The notes: generated by a model from the sequence alone, not told the origin. A DNA stretch of 64,000 nt from Epiperipatus broadwayi (GCA_028023455.1 JAQFVV010000043.1:3473483-3537482); one strand, 5' to 3'; shown: positions 1 to 11,829, counted from the stretch's first letter. Translations and numbers: made by a program.

Positions 1-19
1 CATTAATGATTTAGATTTT

Positions 20-965
20 AAAGGCAGTCATGAATTGTTTGATAGGTTTAAAAAGTGTGGATATCTTTAAAATGTAAAAATTACTAAAGAAATAGCCTCA
101 ACAGATGATATTGCAGCCATAAAAATTAATATAAACTAAGAAGGATACACCATAAAGCAAATATTTAATGTTGATGAAATGGGTCTTGTTTGGAAACAAA
201 TGCCTTCATACATATTTATTTCAGATGACAGACATCAAAGAATTGTCTTACATTACTACATGAAGAAAATACTGAACAATACAAAAGTGAAGTCACTTCC
301 TGTCTACCAGTGAGAGTCCATATGCTGCTTTTAAAGGAATTGAAAAGCAATGGAAATAAAAAAGCATGAGTGGTAAGACATTTTAAAATTGTCAAGACAT
401 ATCTCTTGCCTTTCATCAACAGATATTGCAGGAATAACAATCTTACAAATGGGGTTTTATTGCTACTAGACAATGTATCTGGACATCCAATGGATATTTC
501 CAATTAAGCCAGCAATATCTGAATCATTTATTTATTACTACCAAGCCATTTCTTCAACCTATAAGTTCAGGAATCATCACAACTTTCTAGATATACTGTC
601 TACAACAACAATGCGGCATCTTGTTGATACCTTGGATAAGGATGCTCATAACACAATTCTACAATGTTAGAAAGCTCTTCAATATAAAAACAGCCATTGA
701 TTTCATAGAAAAGGCATGGTCTAAGGTCACTAGCACATATTTTAAACTTACATGAAAGGAAGTCTGCACAAATTCATTACAGACACAGAAGTCAAAAGAA
801 ATTTAATCTTATGAAGAAACATACTTAACCAAAAATCAGGATTTACAAAAGTTGATGATGATACTACAAAAGAACTTTTGGATTCACACATGAAAAAATT
901 AACTAATGAGGAATTAATTCAATTTCCATCAAGAAACTGAAGGAATTTATTTCACATCAAGAGGC
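20..965 (+). pseudogene. Decayed pogo/Tigger-like (DDE, CENP-B/jerky type) transposase
   Basis: Conceptual translation in shifting frames recovers the catalytic half of a Tigger-type transposase. A block reading NVDEMGLVWKQMP (about 167-206) matches the family's NVDETGLFWK.MP signature with the first catalytic Asp. A second block LLLDNVSGHP (about 457-486) carries the second catalytic Asp. Further on, NIKTAIDFIEKAW (about 681-719) matches the C-terminal region of the same family. The blocks lie in different frames and are separated by stops, so the gene is dead. The N-terminal DNA-binding half is absent or lies beyond the window edge. Family assignment is from motif recall, not a search. Confidence 0.7.
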
Positions 966-1019
966 AACGAACAGCATTTTGGATGAATTTGATCCTGATT
1001 TACAATGAACACTCATTGA

Positions 1020-1554
1020 ATTTTCAGATGAAAATTCAATGAATGTTCAATTTTTAGATCTTAAGATAACTAGAAACAAAGATAAACTGGATTACTATAT
1101 AAACAGTGAGGATTGCCAATTCCTCTACAAGCTTTATGATAAATGCTTAGCCAGAGCCAGCACTTAAAATATCTCTGTCATTTATCATAAAGCTTGTAGA
1201 GGAATTGGCAATCCTCACTGTTTATAACTTACAAGCTTAAGAGATAGGATCATGTGATCTATGAATTGATCTATGACTTTTATTTTGGATTACTATATGT
1301 CTCTTAAACCAATAGCAAAAAGAGGATATATTCCATATGAATCAAAAGTACCTATGTCACATAAAATGGCAGGTTTAAAGTCCTTCTTATTTAGAAATAA
1401 CTTTTGTAAATATGCATCCGATAAAACCAAAAATATTAAAATTTATTTTAATGAAATGTTAAGCATTGGATATAATTATGATTGTGTTATTATACTGTTA
1501 AAATTTTTAATTCTAAATATAAAAGTAATATTAATAATAATGTTAATTCGGTAA
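1020..1554 (+). pseudogene. Reverse-transcriptase C-terminal fragment, probably Penelope-like, split by FB-3
   Basis: Codons at 1021-1100 read FSDENSMNVQFLDLKITRN and then KDKLDYY. FLDLKI resembles the FLDV.I motif that follows the YVDD box in PLE-type reverse transcriptases. The frame is interrupted by a 186-bp insertion and resumes at about 1288 with SLKPIAKRGYIPYE and about 80 more codons to the stop at 1552-1554. Removing the insertion and one copy of its 12-bp duplication restores a continuous frame, so the coding stretch was still open when the insertion happened. The YVDD box and endonuclease are not seen. The exact retroelement class is uncertain. Confidence 0.45.
1101..1286 (-). mobile_element. 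FB-3 foldback element, internally deleted, 12-bp TSD
   Basis: Arms of about 45 bp at 1101-1145 and 1180-1224 are inverted copies of each other. A further segment to 1286 is homologous, on the opposite strand, to 40075-40130. The sequence GGATTACTATAT occurs at both ends (1089-1100 and 1287-1298), as expected for a target-site duplication. This copy lacks the hammerhead region present in the FB-3 copy near 40.2 kb. Confidence 0.75.
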
Positions 1555-1560
1555 TCATCT

Positions 1561-2320
1561 GAAATCCGGCACGGCCGCTTGGGGCGTTGATGCTATACAA
1601 AATCAATCAAATGCAACCTTACTGGGCCACCACAACTTTTTTTTATATAATATGATTTTTTTTTTTTGATTAAACAAATTTTTATTTCATTTATAACATG
1701 ATTTCTTTTTTATTAAACAAATTTTTATATTCATTGTTTTTTTTTAACCTGACATTTTTCTTTATTCAACAAATTTTGGTAATTTAATTTTGTGTTTATT
1801 TTTCTGAATTTTAAAACTTTGGACTGTTTCACGACTAAAAAACTTGTTTTAACACCGCCGAAAAAATATAATCCAATTATTTGGGACTTGTTTCGACCTT
1901 TTTTTTTTTTTTTGGTTGACTAAATTGTTTTTCTTATTATTATTAAATCAAAAGTAACTTTTGTGTTGTTTCGGGTTAAAAAAAAATGCTTTGAAACCCC
2001 CTACCCCCACCCTCGGATCAATAATTGTAACAAAAAGTCAATAATTTTTCTTTTTTTTTAAAACAATTTTTTTTTTACTTTTTACTTCTATTTATACGTA
2101 TTTCGTTTGAATTAGCCTCTTTTTTTGGCTTCTACAATAAACAGCTTTTTTTTTGGAGGGGGGGGGGCTTTCGTACTGTTATTATTAACAAACAGTAAAC
2201 AAAAATAGTCATTTATTTTAACCCCGCTGAAAAAAAATAATCCAAATAGTTGTCAATTTCTAATGAAATAAAAAAAAAAAGGACACAAACTTTGGACTTT
2301 TTGAACTTATTTATTATTTT
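1561..2320. other. T-rich low-complexity spacer, no gene seen
   Basis: Mostly poly-T and A/T runs with a G run at about 2157-2167 and a short GC-richer patch at 1565-1590. No coding, RNA or repeat boundary could be supported. Confidence 0.6.
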
Positions 2321-2324
2321 GTTG

Positions 2325-4800
2325 CTCCTAATACACATCTCTCCAATACTCAATTGAGTGATTTGAAATCTCTATATTGTTCCCGGTTAAGTGTCCATGC
2401 TCAAATTCATAAATAAGAATTGGTAAAGCACATTTACTAAAAGCTTTTCTTTTCAAACACACAGATATATTTCCTTTTAATATTAAGTTATTTCTACCAA
2501 AAGCACTCCATTCAAGTATAATTCTATGATTAATTTCATCCATTATGTTTCCATCTGTAATAATGATCTGACCAAGATATTTGTATTTTGTTAACTTCTT
2601 CTAACTCATCCTTATCAATCTTTATTTTCATTTTTTGAGAAAATCCATTAAACATTACTTTAGTCTTTTCAACATTTATCTTTAGTCGTCCTTTCTTACT
2701 TTCATCTGATAATTCTTGCAACATTTCCCGAAGCTCTGAAGTATTATTTACAAAAGCAACTGCAACTTCATCATCTGCAAAATCTAAATAACTTAAATAA
2801 TCTCTATTTATGGTTACTCCTATAGCTTCACATTTTAATTCACAAAATACTTCTTGCAGCACTGCTGTAAAAAATTTTGGAGATATGGAGTCACCCCCTC
2901 GCACATCCTTCTCAATATTAATCTTTTTAGTATCATTATGTAATCTAATTGTTGCTGTTGCATTTTTTATAAATATTCTTTAGAATATGACAATATTCTG
3001 GATCTATACCTTGATGATCCAATGCTTTAATCAATTGAGCAAATGAATATAAAATCAAATGCCTTTTCATAATTTACAAATCCAAAACATAAAACTCATA
3101 TTCATTGATCCAATTGTAACTTCTCTCAATATATGGATCTTATACATTGTACTGAAACCATTTTAAAATCCAGTTTGCTCTTTTGGTTGATTGAAATCTG
3201 AAGTTTGTGTAGACAAGTTGTAATTACATTGGTAAAATTTTTGCATAGAACTGATAATAGGCTGATAGATATTTACTAATATCTTCTTTCTCACTTTTTT
3301 AAATATTAATGTTAATACAGCATTCTTTCATTTATCTGGTACATCTTTAATATTTAGATATTTTGTATATAATTTGTGCTAACAATTTTTTTATTTCTTC
3401 ACCTGCTTCATTTAAAGTAACTTTTATAATCGTTACCACTACCTGGAGCTTTTCCGTTTATAGATTTAATTGAATATCTCACTTCTTTATTTAAAATACT
3501 GGACAATTCAGAAAATGTAGTAATTGTAAAGGATACTTTTTCTTGTTTTTTATTGCTATATAATTCTTTATAGAATTCTATCATATATTTCACAATGTTA
3601 TATCTATTTTTAATAACAGTTCTATCTTTTCTTCTTGATGCAGGAATAAGATTTCTACCAATACTAAGATGTTGTTTTCCACTATATTATACTTTTATTC
3701 TTTTCTATAACTTTTCTTGATAATTCAGTTTTTTTTTATAGCATTATCAACTTTACCATTTTACAAAATTCTAGAATATTCAATTTTTTTAGTGAATCAT
3801 TTTTATATACTGTCATAGTCATTCTTTTCTTCATTAACTGTCTCAGTAGAAATTTTACTGATCAATCACTGCTTTTCTGTTCTAGCTATCTTTGTTGTAG
3901 TTCTTAATAGAATATCAGTTATCTTTCTATTGATTTCATTTAAATCTGAAAACCCATTTCAATATCTGTTAAAATTTAAAAATGATTTGCAAATTCTAAT
4001 TTAAATTTACTGGAATGTTTCTGAAGATTACAAATTACAAATATTGTTTTTCTTCATTTTTGTCTCCCTAGTTTTGCATCAACACATATTTTACATCTCA
4101 CTAATTGTTGATAACTTTCTGTGTTGAATTTATTAAGAACATTACAATCTTGAAATACGTATTTTCTATTGGTCAAAATATAATCCAATTTATCTGTTAC
4201 CATGTCCATTTCTATTTAGTATTTTTCCCCAAAGAAAGAATTTCAATCATGTTTCCTCTCTCATTTCTATCATCATAACCAAATTTACCCTCAGCACTTT
4301 CATCTTTCAATTGTTATTAAATGTAACAACAAATTGTCTCATGACAATTTAAAAATATTCTTTGATCTGCTCAAAATTTTTTTTTACATTCATATAAAAA
4401 CCCTCTACTTCTTCATAACAATGAGAACTTGTTGGGGCATAAAGTTGAATTATCTACATTTGGTATCTTCCATTAAATTGAATGGCAAATCTTGCCAATC
4501 GGTCTGATACACCATTAGTTTCCCCAGGGTTGTTCTTCCATTTGTTATTTATAATGAATCTTATTCCATTTGTGCTTCCAATATTTGTGTCTGTATCATG
4601 TAGTATATGTTCACTTTTTACATAATGTTTTCTTCTAACTTCACAAAGTTCAACACCATTAGACAATTCTTCCAATTCATGCAATATTTCTTCACATGAA
4701 GGTAACCTGCAGTTGTAATTATTGGAATAAAATGTCATAACCAAATGGTAGCATAGGTCCAAAATTAGGGGATTCTTAACAATCTCCACCTTCAACCATC
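2325..4800 (-). pseudogene. APE-endonuclease/reverse-transcriptase LINE, degenerate
   Basis: Read on the minus strand from about 4795 down, this is a non-LTR retrotransposon broken by stops and frameshifts. The endonuclease domain (about 4795-4380) contains LCEVRR, then GIRFIINNKW, then a segment reading IIQLYAPTSSHCYEEVE, typical of APE endonucleases of the RTE/CR1-like type. The RT fingers lie at 3593-3360, with INGKAPG and then EAGEEIKKLLAQIIYKI. The palm lies near 2900-2700, with RGGDSISPKFFTAVLQE and the catalytic box YLDFADDE in the F/YADD position. The extreme N-terminus and the last part of the 3' end are missing. Four other pieces of the same family lie in the window at about 9.1, 30.2, 40.3 and 49.5 kb. 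The copy cannot encode a protein. Confidence 0.85.
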
Positions 4801-5617
4801 AATGGCTGCCTTGGCCACTGACTTTACAACCTGTCTGGGCTGTAAAAAGGGGTTTGCTGTTAACTGAAAAGAGACCTTTTAATTCCTCTTTGAAGCCTTA
4901 AATGAATTGAGCAAGGCAAATTCTGAATGTCCACTCATATACTCTTGTCATTGCAATTGTTATTACTATGTGATTGTTCATATAGTTTATAACATAAATG
5001 GGCTGCTCATCATCATACATCAGTCATCATGATGAGTTTACTGCTTTTTATCTCTAAGTTTAAGATCAAGAAACACTAAGATCTTTTTCTTCTTCTCAGT
5101 TACCTGATAGCTCTTAACTGTAATGTTAGTTGAGTTTTCCTGACATTAGGAAGTGTCTGTAGAAAAAAAAACAACCTATATGTAGAGATAATAAAAGAAT
5201 CATTTTTATATAACTATTTTATTAACTATGTAGCCTAAATTATTTATTTACTATAATTCATATAGTATCTCCTAAATAGCAAAAATAATTTTCTTATAAA
5301 AATTTTGAGATTGATAAAAGCACCATATTGATATGAAATGTAATATTTATTTCAACTCTTAAAATAATTACTATCAAACTCATTCTTATAATGTTATTTA
5401 TAGGTATAATTCAGTGCAGCTACTAAATGGTGAAATAAAGAATATTTTAAAACACTTGAGTTACTTAGTGTTTTCCTGAAGGTTTGTGATGATGGTGTTT
5501 TAGTAATATTTTAATATTTACTACGATGGAGCAAGAAAATTTGATCAATTAAAATAAATATAAAAATTACACGTGTTTCATTTAATTAATCAACTATGTT
5601 TTAGAGTATCCAATACT
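4801..5617. other. AT-rich spacer, no gene seen
   Basis: No coding stretch, RNA gene or clear repeat recognised between the LINE and the tRNA-Trp-like SINE. Confidence 0.5.
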
Positions 5618-5628
5618 ATCTAATGTAG

Positions 5629-5737
5629 ACCGTATCTGGTTGGCGTTATTAGTAGCGCGTCTGACATGAGATGGGGCGCTGAGTTTCGATTCTTATGAAT
5701 ACCCGAGCAATAACCCACAAGTCTTCCCTTTTAAAAA
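5629..5737 (+). mobile_element. tRNA-Trp-like SINE insertion with 11-bp TSD
   Basis: The start resembles the 5' half of an animal tRNA-Trp: GACCGTATC, then a D-arm/anticodon-arm like stretch including TAGCGCGTCTGAC, then a B-box-like GTTTCGATTC. It is followed by a tail reading CTTATGAATACCCGAGCAAT, which resembles the tail of the SINE-A copies elsewhere in the window. ATCTAATGTAG occurs on both sides (5618-5628 and 5738-5748), giving an 11-bp target-site duplication. The body is not a functional tRNA because its 3' half does not fold back on the 5' half. Confidence 0.75.
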
Positions 5738-5748
5738 TCTAATGTAGG

Positions 5749-6605
5749 AATCATTTAGAAAAAAATAGTGTTTATTCTACAATGCAATACTTTTTTTATT
5801 CAAAAACTTTTAATACTATAAGTTTTACATGTTGATATTAAACAGCGGAGAAAATTGTTAGAACATTTGCATATTCATAATATTTATATTTATCATAACA
5901 GATTTACGAATTCCTTGTAACTACCAAAACTAAAATAATTTAAAAGCAGACATTAATAATTAATTTTTTTCACAACTATCTTTAAAATAATATATTATAA
6001 ATATCATTATTATTAATTTTAGTATCTAATGTGAATAAATTCTACAAACGAGTGTAATCTAATATATATATATTTTAGTAAATTGAGTTTGTTTTAATAC
6101 GGCTAATAAATAATGTATTCTTATTTAATTCTTACAAATATGGAAGGTAAAAATTTTACATATCTTCTGTTCTTCCTGCAATGGATTAATACAAGCGCAT
6201 AATGATTAATTTCTGTTTAATGATTGGATCATTAAATGAACTGGCTGCAAACAAAGATGCAAAACGAAGCACATCAAAATATTAATAACATGTATTTTTG
6301 ATAAGTCACGAAAAATAGAATTTAAGCTTTTATTTACGGATTATTATCATATTTATTGACATATACCTATATGATTATATGTGTTCACAAAAAAAAAAAA
6401 AAAATCAATGAACATTCATAATCATCTAGTTTCTCTTAAAATTTCATATTACAAGCTTACAAAAGATTTTCGACAAAAAATATACAATTATAAAGTCAAC
6501 ATAAACATTAGTTATCCTACTTTTATATACTGTATACAGTATATCCTACAAATCCCGTATTATAGAGTTAATGCGAATTTTAATATGTACAGACTATTAA
6601 AAAAA
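5749..6605. other. AT-rich spacer, no gene seen
   Basis: Includes a short TA run near 6061-6072 and an A15-type run near 6389-6403. No gene or repeat boundary supported. Confidence 0.5.
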
Positions 6606-6610
6606 TGTTA

Positions 6611-6690
6611 AAGGCTTTATGGCTCTGGAGTCCATAAGAATCGATCCTGGGATTTCCCGATTCACGGGGACTGCACGCAATTTATACAGA
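6611..6690 (-). mobile_element. SINE-A fragment (tRNA-derived)
   Basis: On the minus strand the end reads CTTATGGACTCCAGAGCCATAAAG, shared in diverged form with copies at 39.8 and 45.1 kb and with the tail of the insertion at 5.6 kb. The upstream part contains a weak B-box-like GGATCGATTC region. No target duplication identified. Confidence 0.5.
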
Positions 6691-7090
6691 TTATGATAAG
6701 AATAATTACAATAATTCTTTCCATAAAAAAAGTCAAAGTAAAAATAAGGCACTGTAAAATTTAATAGAATACATTCAGACAGAAAAATAGTAACAAATTT
6801 TGACAGGTTGTTGCAAACAGACTTACGAGATCAACTAATGATTTTATACTTATTGATATATTAGCTCATTGTATCAGGAATCCCAAAAAGTTTCTTCACT
6901 GCGTATCTGTGAAGGCTACTGTCAAACAGGAACATCCATTACAATAGTAAGGCTGAGTTTAAACTCCTATTAAATTAAGGAAAGAACAACACGACAGACA
7001 TGCCATTTTATGAATGTGTATGTACATGTATTACGGTGAATTATTAAAACACGTAATGGCATCACTTCGTATATCAATTATTACTTACTA

Positions 7091-7187
7091 GTCAAGGGTT
7101 GGTGGCCTAGCGGTTAGCATAGCTGCCTTCCAAGTAGCTGGCCCGGGTTCGCTTCCCGGTCAACGCTTTGACATATAATAATAAAAA
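7091..7187 (+). mobile_element. SINE-B insertion (tRNA-derived) with 15-bp TSD
   Basis: An A-box-like TGGCCTAGCGGTTAGC and a near-perfect B box GGTTCGCTTCC are spaced as in a tRNA gene, and are followed by TTTGACATATAAT and an A-rich end. AATTATTACTTACTA flanks the element at 7076-7090 and 7188-7202. Five further copies share the GACATATG tail. This is a Pol III-type SINE, not a functional tRNA gene, because the acceptor stem does not close. Confidence 0.85.
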
Positions 7188-7202
7188 AATTATTACTTAC
7201 TA

Positions 7203-8415
7203 ATAAATAAAACATCTAAATTTATGAATTAAAAATAAAAGCAGACGAATAATGTAACTGCTACAGATAAAACCCATGTCTGTCTTTTACTCTTTCGAGA
7301 TCTCTCTCTTTGCTTTGCTAAACTTTTAAGACACTTTGCGTAATGACAAGAATTATTTTAAAGTATTATGCTAAAACATATAGTAAATGATGCAATTTAA
7401 TGGATAAAAAAATAACCACTTTTAAAATTAGTCTGTGTTTGTCCCTAACAATAAACTCTATTCTTTCTAATTTAGAAAAAAATCGTTTTTTAAAGCTTCT
7501 AACTACCGTACAAATTAATGCACTTTCTCATTTTTTTATATATTAAAAATGACGCCCTTTAGTCTTCAATCATTTTACCACACCTCATTTACTATAAATC
7601 ATGCAGATTGACAATAAGAATCCGCCCATACCAAACTGTGTTGGTTATAACTTAACTTGCTAAGTATTAAATATTTTGAAAAAAATCTTAATAGAGTGTA
7701 AATTAGAGTAAAAACCTATAATACAGATGTAATTAAAAGTGTAAAAACTTAAAATTTTCCACTAAATGTTTCCTTGAGCAATTAAACTGACTATTATATA
7801 TATATAGTTAAGTCAGCTTAAAATAATTCTAAATAAAACATGATAAATATTATCTTAATATTATTTTAATACTAAGTGATGTTTTTCATCTGAATATGTT
7901 TATAGAATTTTTTTTTGACTACATACCACTTATATATATAGTATTATAAGTGCGCATCACTTTATATATATATAGTATTATGAAGATATACTTATAAAGA
8001 TTTGAATACTAACAAGATTAGATTTTATCATTTATTTGTAGAAGTTATTTTAAACTGTCCAACATCTAGTCCATATTTACGTTTGGTATTTTATAATGAT
8101 ATGAGTCAATAATTCGGTTCAAAAGAGAAAAAAAGAACTAATGTATAAGGAAAGGCGGAAGTAGATAAATTATGTTAATAATGACGGATACTGAAGCTTA
8201 CCTCCGCCAAATCAACTATGCTTGTGAAGTTCATTAAATAATGATCTATTTGAATATAAGGTAAGACAATGTTTAAATTGTTTAAAATCGATATTACTAA
8301 TCAAAGTCTTAATTTAATAGATTTTTAATAAAACCCATAGTAAAAATAATAAAGAGCATTTATTTATTTAATATATGGATTTATATATATATAAACTATT
8401 AAAGAGAATAACATA
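7203..8415. other. AT-rich spacer with short TA runs
   Basis: TA-rich runs near 7795-7805, 7930-7980 and 8382-8396. The stretch around 7922-7990 looks like a short imperfect tandem duplication of a TATATATAGTATTAT motif. No gene seen. Confidence 0.5.
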
Positions 8416-8419
8416 AAGG

Positions 8420-8665
8420 TACATGTAGAGATTCCAATTCAGAGATAGATTCACCAATGACTTCATTAAGGCCTTCAGTTCGATCACCATAGTCATAGAT
8501 TTGATGAACATTAACTATGTAGTCGATGATTTGTAGCAATCCATATTTACACAGATCAATGGCTGATAAATTCTATTTAAGAAGATGAGCACAATGATCC
8601 AGAGTTATCCTTAATCTGTTGATGAACCTCCAGTTTCATTTAGGAAGATCAAATTGAGCTGGCTT
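8420..8665 (-). pseudogene. LINE C-terminal fragment (post-RT Cys/His region)
   Basis: On the minus strand one frame with only two stops reads SQFDLPK, NWRFINRLRITLDHCAHLLK and later QIIDYIVNVHQ, ending with GLNEVIGESISELESL. This spacing resembles the region after the RT domain in some jockey/CR1-type LINEs, where RNWRLINRLRTG..HC is followed by a CXC...MDHIV.EC knuckle. Here the knuckle cysteines are not preserved. Recognition is from remembered family patterns, so the class is tentative. Confidence 0.45.
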
Positions 8666-9064
8666 TATTGTTAAATCTGGAAAAATAAATTTGTTTGAAA
8701 TATCATAAGAATTCCATTTTTATATTATAATTCTTCGATTGTAAACTATTGATTAAACACTCCCCCCCCCAAAAAAAAAAAAAGATCTTGATTTGGATGA
8801 AACTATATTTTGATTATTAATAAATCTAAACTACTTAACAGCTTTTTACATATTTTCTGTTAGGCAATTTCTCATTTTGATATCTGACAGAGGAATACAA
8901 CCAATGCAAAAATGTAGACTTTACGGTGCACCAGTAATAGTTCTCATGGTCATATTTAATTTTAAAACTTTTTTTCCAAACAGCAGCATAATATTCACCA
9001 GCAGATTATGCTAGTGTGAAGGAAGGTGCTCACAAAATATTTGCATCATAATCCCAAGTAGAGG
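8666..9064. other. Spacer, possibly further decayed LINE sequence
   Basis: Base composition is less extreme at 8870-9060 than in flanking DNA, but no family motif could be read. A C10-A12 type junction lies at about 8761-8782. Confidence 0.3.
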
Positions 9065-9545
9065 TAGATAACTTTCATCATCATCATCATTATTATTTTT
9101 AAAAATTATTAATCCATTGCAGGGTGAAGATCTCTCTAAGTTCAATACATCTTCTCTGATCTCTAGCACCTTTTCTTCACATCTTACCAGAACACTTCCT
9201 TATTTTATAAATCCATCTCACGTGTGATCTTTTTCTAGGTCTTTTGCAATCTCTTGGAATTCAGTTTGTGATTTCAACTGTCCATCTATTATCATCTCTT
9301 CTAGCAATATATTCAGCCCAATTGTACTCCAATCTCTTAATTCTTTCAATGATGTCAGTAACATCTGTTTGTTCTCCCGCCTCTGTATTTCATTTTCAAT
9401 CTCTTCTTGTTACTTTCTAACATGCATTTCTCAATACTTTGTTGAATGGTCTGAAGTCTCTATATTGCTCTTCTGTTAAGTGTCCAAGTCTCAAATCCAT
9501 AAGTACAAACAGCTAACTTTGGAGAAGGTTATTTCTAATAATTAA
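9065..9545 (-). mobile_element. LINE 3'-end fragment, same family as 2.3-4.8 kb
   Basis: Begins on the plus strand with a (CAT)n-type run, the complement of the family's TGATGA-type tail, and continues with the reverse complement of the conserved C-terminal coding region (IELGE-F...QW-D, IARR-D..W, C-LGV-RRD in degraded form). Nucleotide similarity to 30185-30540 and 49.5-50.15 kb is evident by eye. Many stops. Confidence 0.75.
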
Positions 9546-9902
9546 TTTAGATCTAACCTTAGTAGGTAAATGAGGAAAATAAATTAGCTATGATTCAAGG
9601 TTACCCATAAATTGCATGGTATATTTTAGTTATATTCAGATTACAAGATGATTCCCTGTTCTTTAGATTCACTGGATTCGTAATAAGATTTCAGACTTTG
9701 AAAAAGATTTCCAATATATTCATATCGTTATTGAGATATTTTTCTATAAAAAAAATCAAAGCAATAAGTATCAGGACTTATAATATTAATTATGAAAAAA
9801 AATTATAAATCGAATCCTTAAATATTGCACATGTTGGTCTGATTCAGTGGAATTTAATTTATACTCATTGTATTTGACAATAAGCAATTTAGTTTAAGTG
9901 TT

Positions 9903-10360
9903 TAAGCCAATAAACATCACATGACCACCAATTCTTATGCTTGTGTATAACTGTTGTTAAAACAGGTAAAACTCACTATACGTATAGCCACACACAGCAA
10001 GCTAGAGTAATCAATGAATGCCAGAAGGCTTGTGCATAAAACCCCCATCTAGTGCCTACTCATCCAATATCCCCAGACTAGTTTCTGGCTTGTGGCCTTC
10101 AGGTGTTTTCAGTTTAAGACTCATAGTTTTGTAGTTAAATGGAGATAAAAGGTGGCTGCTGGAGGGTTGCATTAGATCCTAAGATCTAGGTGCAGTGCTC
10201 TCAGATACAAGGCTCCTCACTGATGAAGGCCACAAGCCAGAAACTAGTCTGGGGATATTGGATGAGTAGGCACTAGATGGGGATTTTATGCACAAGCCTT
10301 CTGGCATCCATTGATTACTCTAGCTTGCTGTGTGTGGCAATACGTATAGTGAGTTTTGCC
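9903..10360 (+). mobile_element. FB-1 foldback element carrying a hammerhead, 13-bp TSD
   Basis: A leader (CCAATAAACATCACATGACC...CTTATGCTTGTG) is followed by two inverted arms. The left arm starts with GTAAAACTCACTATACG (about 9967) and the right arm ends with CGTATAGTGAGTTTTGCC (10343-10360). TAGTTTAAGTGTT occurs at 9890-9902 and 10361-10373, marking the insertion. The arms contain an HHR in opposite orientations; the right-arm copy is intact and the left-arm copy has lost part of the CUGAUGA box. No coding capacity. Other FB-1 copies lie at 18.1, 24.4, 40.8, 42.9, 47.9, 51.5 and 59.1 kb. Confidence 0.85.
10214..10255 (+). ncRNA. Hammerhead ribozyme, FB-1 type, intact core
   Basis: Stem I: TCCTCA (10214-10219) pairs with TGGGGA (10250-10255), six pairs including one G-U. 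Core CTGATGA is at 10220-10226. Stem II is GGC-CACAA-GCC, flanked by an A/A mismatch. GAA at 10240-10242 is followed by a two-pair stem III (AC-TA-GT) and C10249 as the predicted cleavage-site nucleotide. The very short stem III is as described for PLE-associated HHRs, which may need to dimerise. Activity is untested; the A/A mismatch next to stem II is a caveat. Confidence 0.75.
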
Positions 10361-10373
10361 TAGTTTAAGTGTT

Positions 10374-10855
10374 AGAAATTATAATTAAACAGTGATTAAA
10401 ATTACATAAAACAGATAAGATATCTTTAATTCATTATACTTTTATTACTTACTTAATAATAATATAATGAAAAATAAATGTTACGATATTTAATGACAAA
10501 ACAGGTTAAAATTAAGAAAAGAAAGATTTATTAATGCTAAGTACTTTCTAAACAACCAGGTATCACAATCATAGTAGAGTGAACTGGACTGGGAATTGCA
10601 TTCCATAGATAATGCTGAATTTAAATATTAAAGTGATCGGACTGAATATATGCAGGGGAGATTTGGATGCCAATGAGGAGGGAAGGGCTATAAAGACCAT
10701 TTTCTAAATATAGGGGTTCTAGACTCATTTTTATTAATGGCATTGATATTCTCGATGATTGATAAAGCCTCCTTAACCTTTCTCTTTCTATCATTGTGCT
10801 CTGAACAGGCTATATTGGCTGTGGAGAGATCAAAACTATGGTCAGATTTTAGATC
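10374..10855. other. Spacer between FB-1 and the GAA tract
   Basis: No coding or repeat structure recognised. Confidence 0.5.
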
Positions 10856-10859
10856 ATGG

Positions 10860-11337
10860 TAACAACAACAACAACAACAACAACAACAATAATAATAATA
10901 AGAAGAAGAAGAGGAAGGAAAAGAAGAAGGAGAAGGAGGAGGAGGAGAAGAAGGAGGAGGAGAAGGAGGAGGAGGAGGAGGAGGAGGAGAAGAAGAAGAA
11001 GAAGAAGAAGAAGAAGAAGAAGAAGAAGAAGAAGAAGAAGAAGAAGAAGAAGAAGAAGAAGAAGAAGAAGAAGAAGAAGAAGAAGAAGAAGAAGAAGAAG
11101 AAGAAGAAGAAGAAGAAGAAGAAGAAGAAGAAGAAGAAGAAGAAGAAGAAGAAGAAGAAGAAGAAGAAGAAGAAGAAGAAGAAGAAGAAGAAGAAGAAGA
11201 AGAAGAAGAAGAAGAAGAAGAAGAAGAAGAAGAAGAAGAAGAAGAAGAAGAAGAAGAAGAAGAAGAAGAAGAAGAAGAAGAAGAAGAAGAAGAAGAAGAA
11301 GAAGAAGAAGAAGAAGAAGAAGAAGAAGAAGAAGAAG
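10860..11337 (+). repeat. Compound trinucleotide microsatellite: (CAA)n-(TAA)n-(GAA)116
   Basis: About nine CAA units, then four TAA units, then an impure GAA/GGA stretch, then an uninterrupted GAA run from about 10989 to 11336, which is 116 units. It gives long artificial open frames on both strands (poly-Ser, poly-Leu, poly-Arg) that are not genes. Pure GAA/TTC tracts of this length are known to form triplex DNA. Confidence 0.98.
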
Positions 11338-11344
11338 AGAATAT

Positions 11345-11829
11345 GTAGTTATGAAGTAAGAAGACATTAATAATAAGATTAAAATGATAATCTTTTAACA
11401 ATTTTTTTTATACCATTCAATATTGGGTACTCATTTATCCACTTTTTTTGCACCTACAATTATATGTTACTCCTCATTCTAAAGCATCTCCATGATTATA
11501 CAAATCCAATACTATTACTTCCCAAATAAAAATATACACATTTAAAAATAAAAGTAAATTTACAAATCATTAACAACGTGTATTTGTATTAGTCGAAAAA
11601 TGGTTAAAATAACTGAAAAATTCACTGGGTTAAGTGTAAAGTGTCTAACATATTCATATTTCTAATTCATTGTTTTGTTTATAATCCTGTGAATAAATAT
11701 TTAGGCTTTTGATGCTGAAATGTTCTTTTTATTATTACTTTACAGTTGTATTATTCATTTGCATATTAGAGTTAAATTTTTCAATAGTAGATAAGTACAA
11801 ATAACTTGTAAAAGTATTTATTTATAATT
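11345..11829. other. AT-rich spacer, no gene seen
   Basis: Nothing recognised. Confidence 0.5.

Noticed and set aside
216-503. 95-codon minus-strand open frame
   Set aside because: Lies opposite the Tigger-like transposase relic, which explains the sequence better.
7091-7175. Functional tRNA gene
   Set aside because: A and B boxes are good but the acceptor stem does not pair, and TSDs plus further copies show a SINE.
10688-11401. Long poly-Ser, poly-Leu and poly-Arg open frames
   Set aside because: They are translations of the GAA/TTC microsatellite in different frames, with no flanking coding signal.
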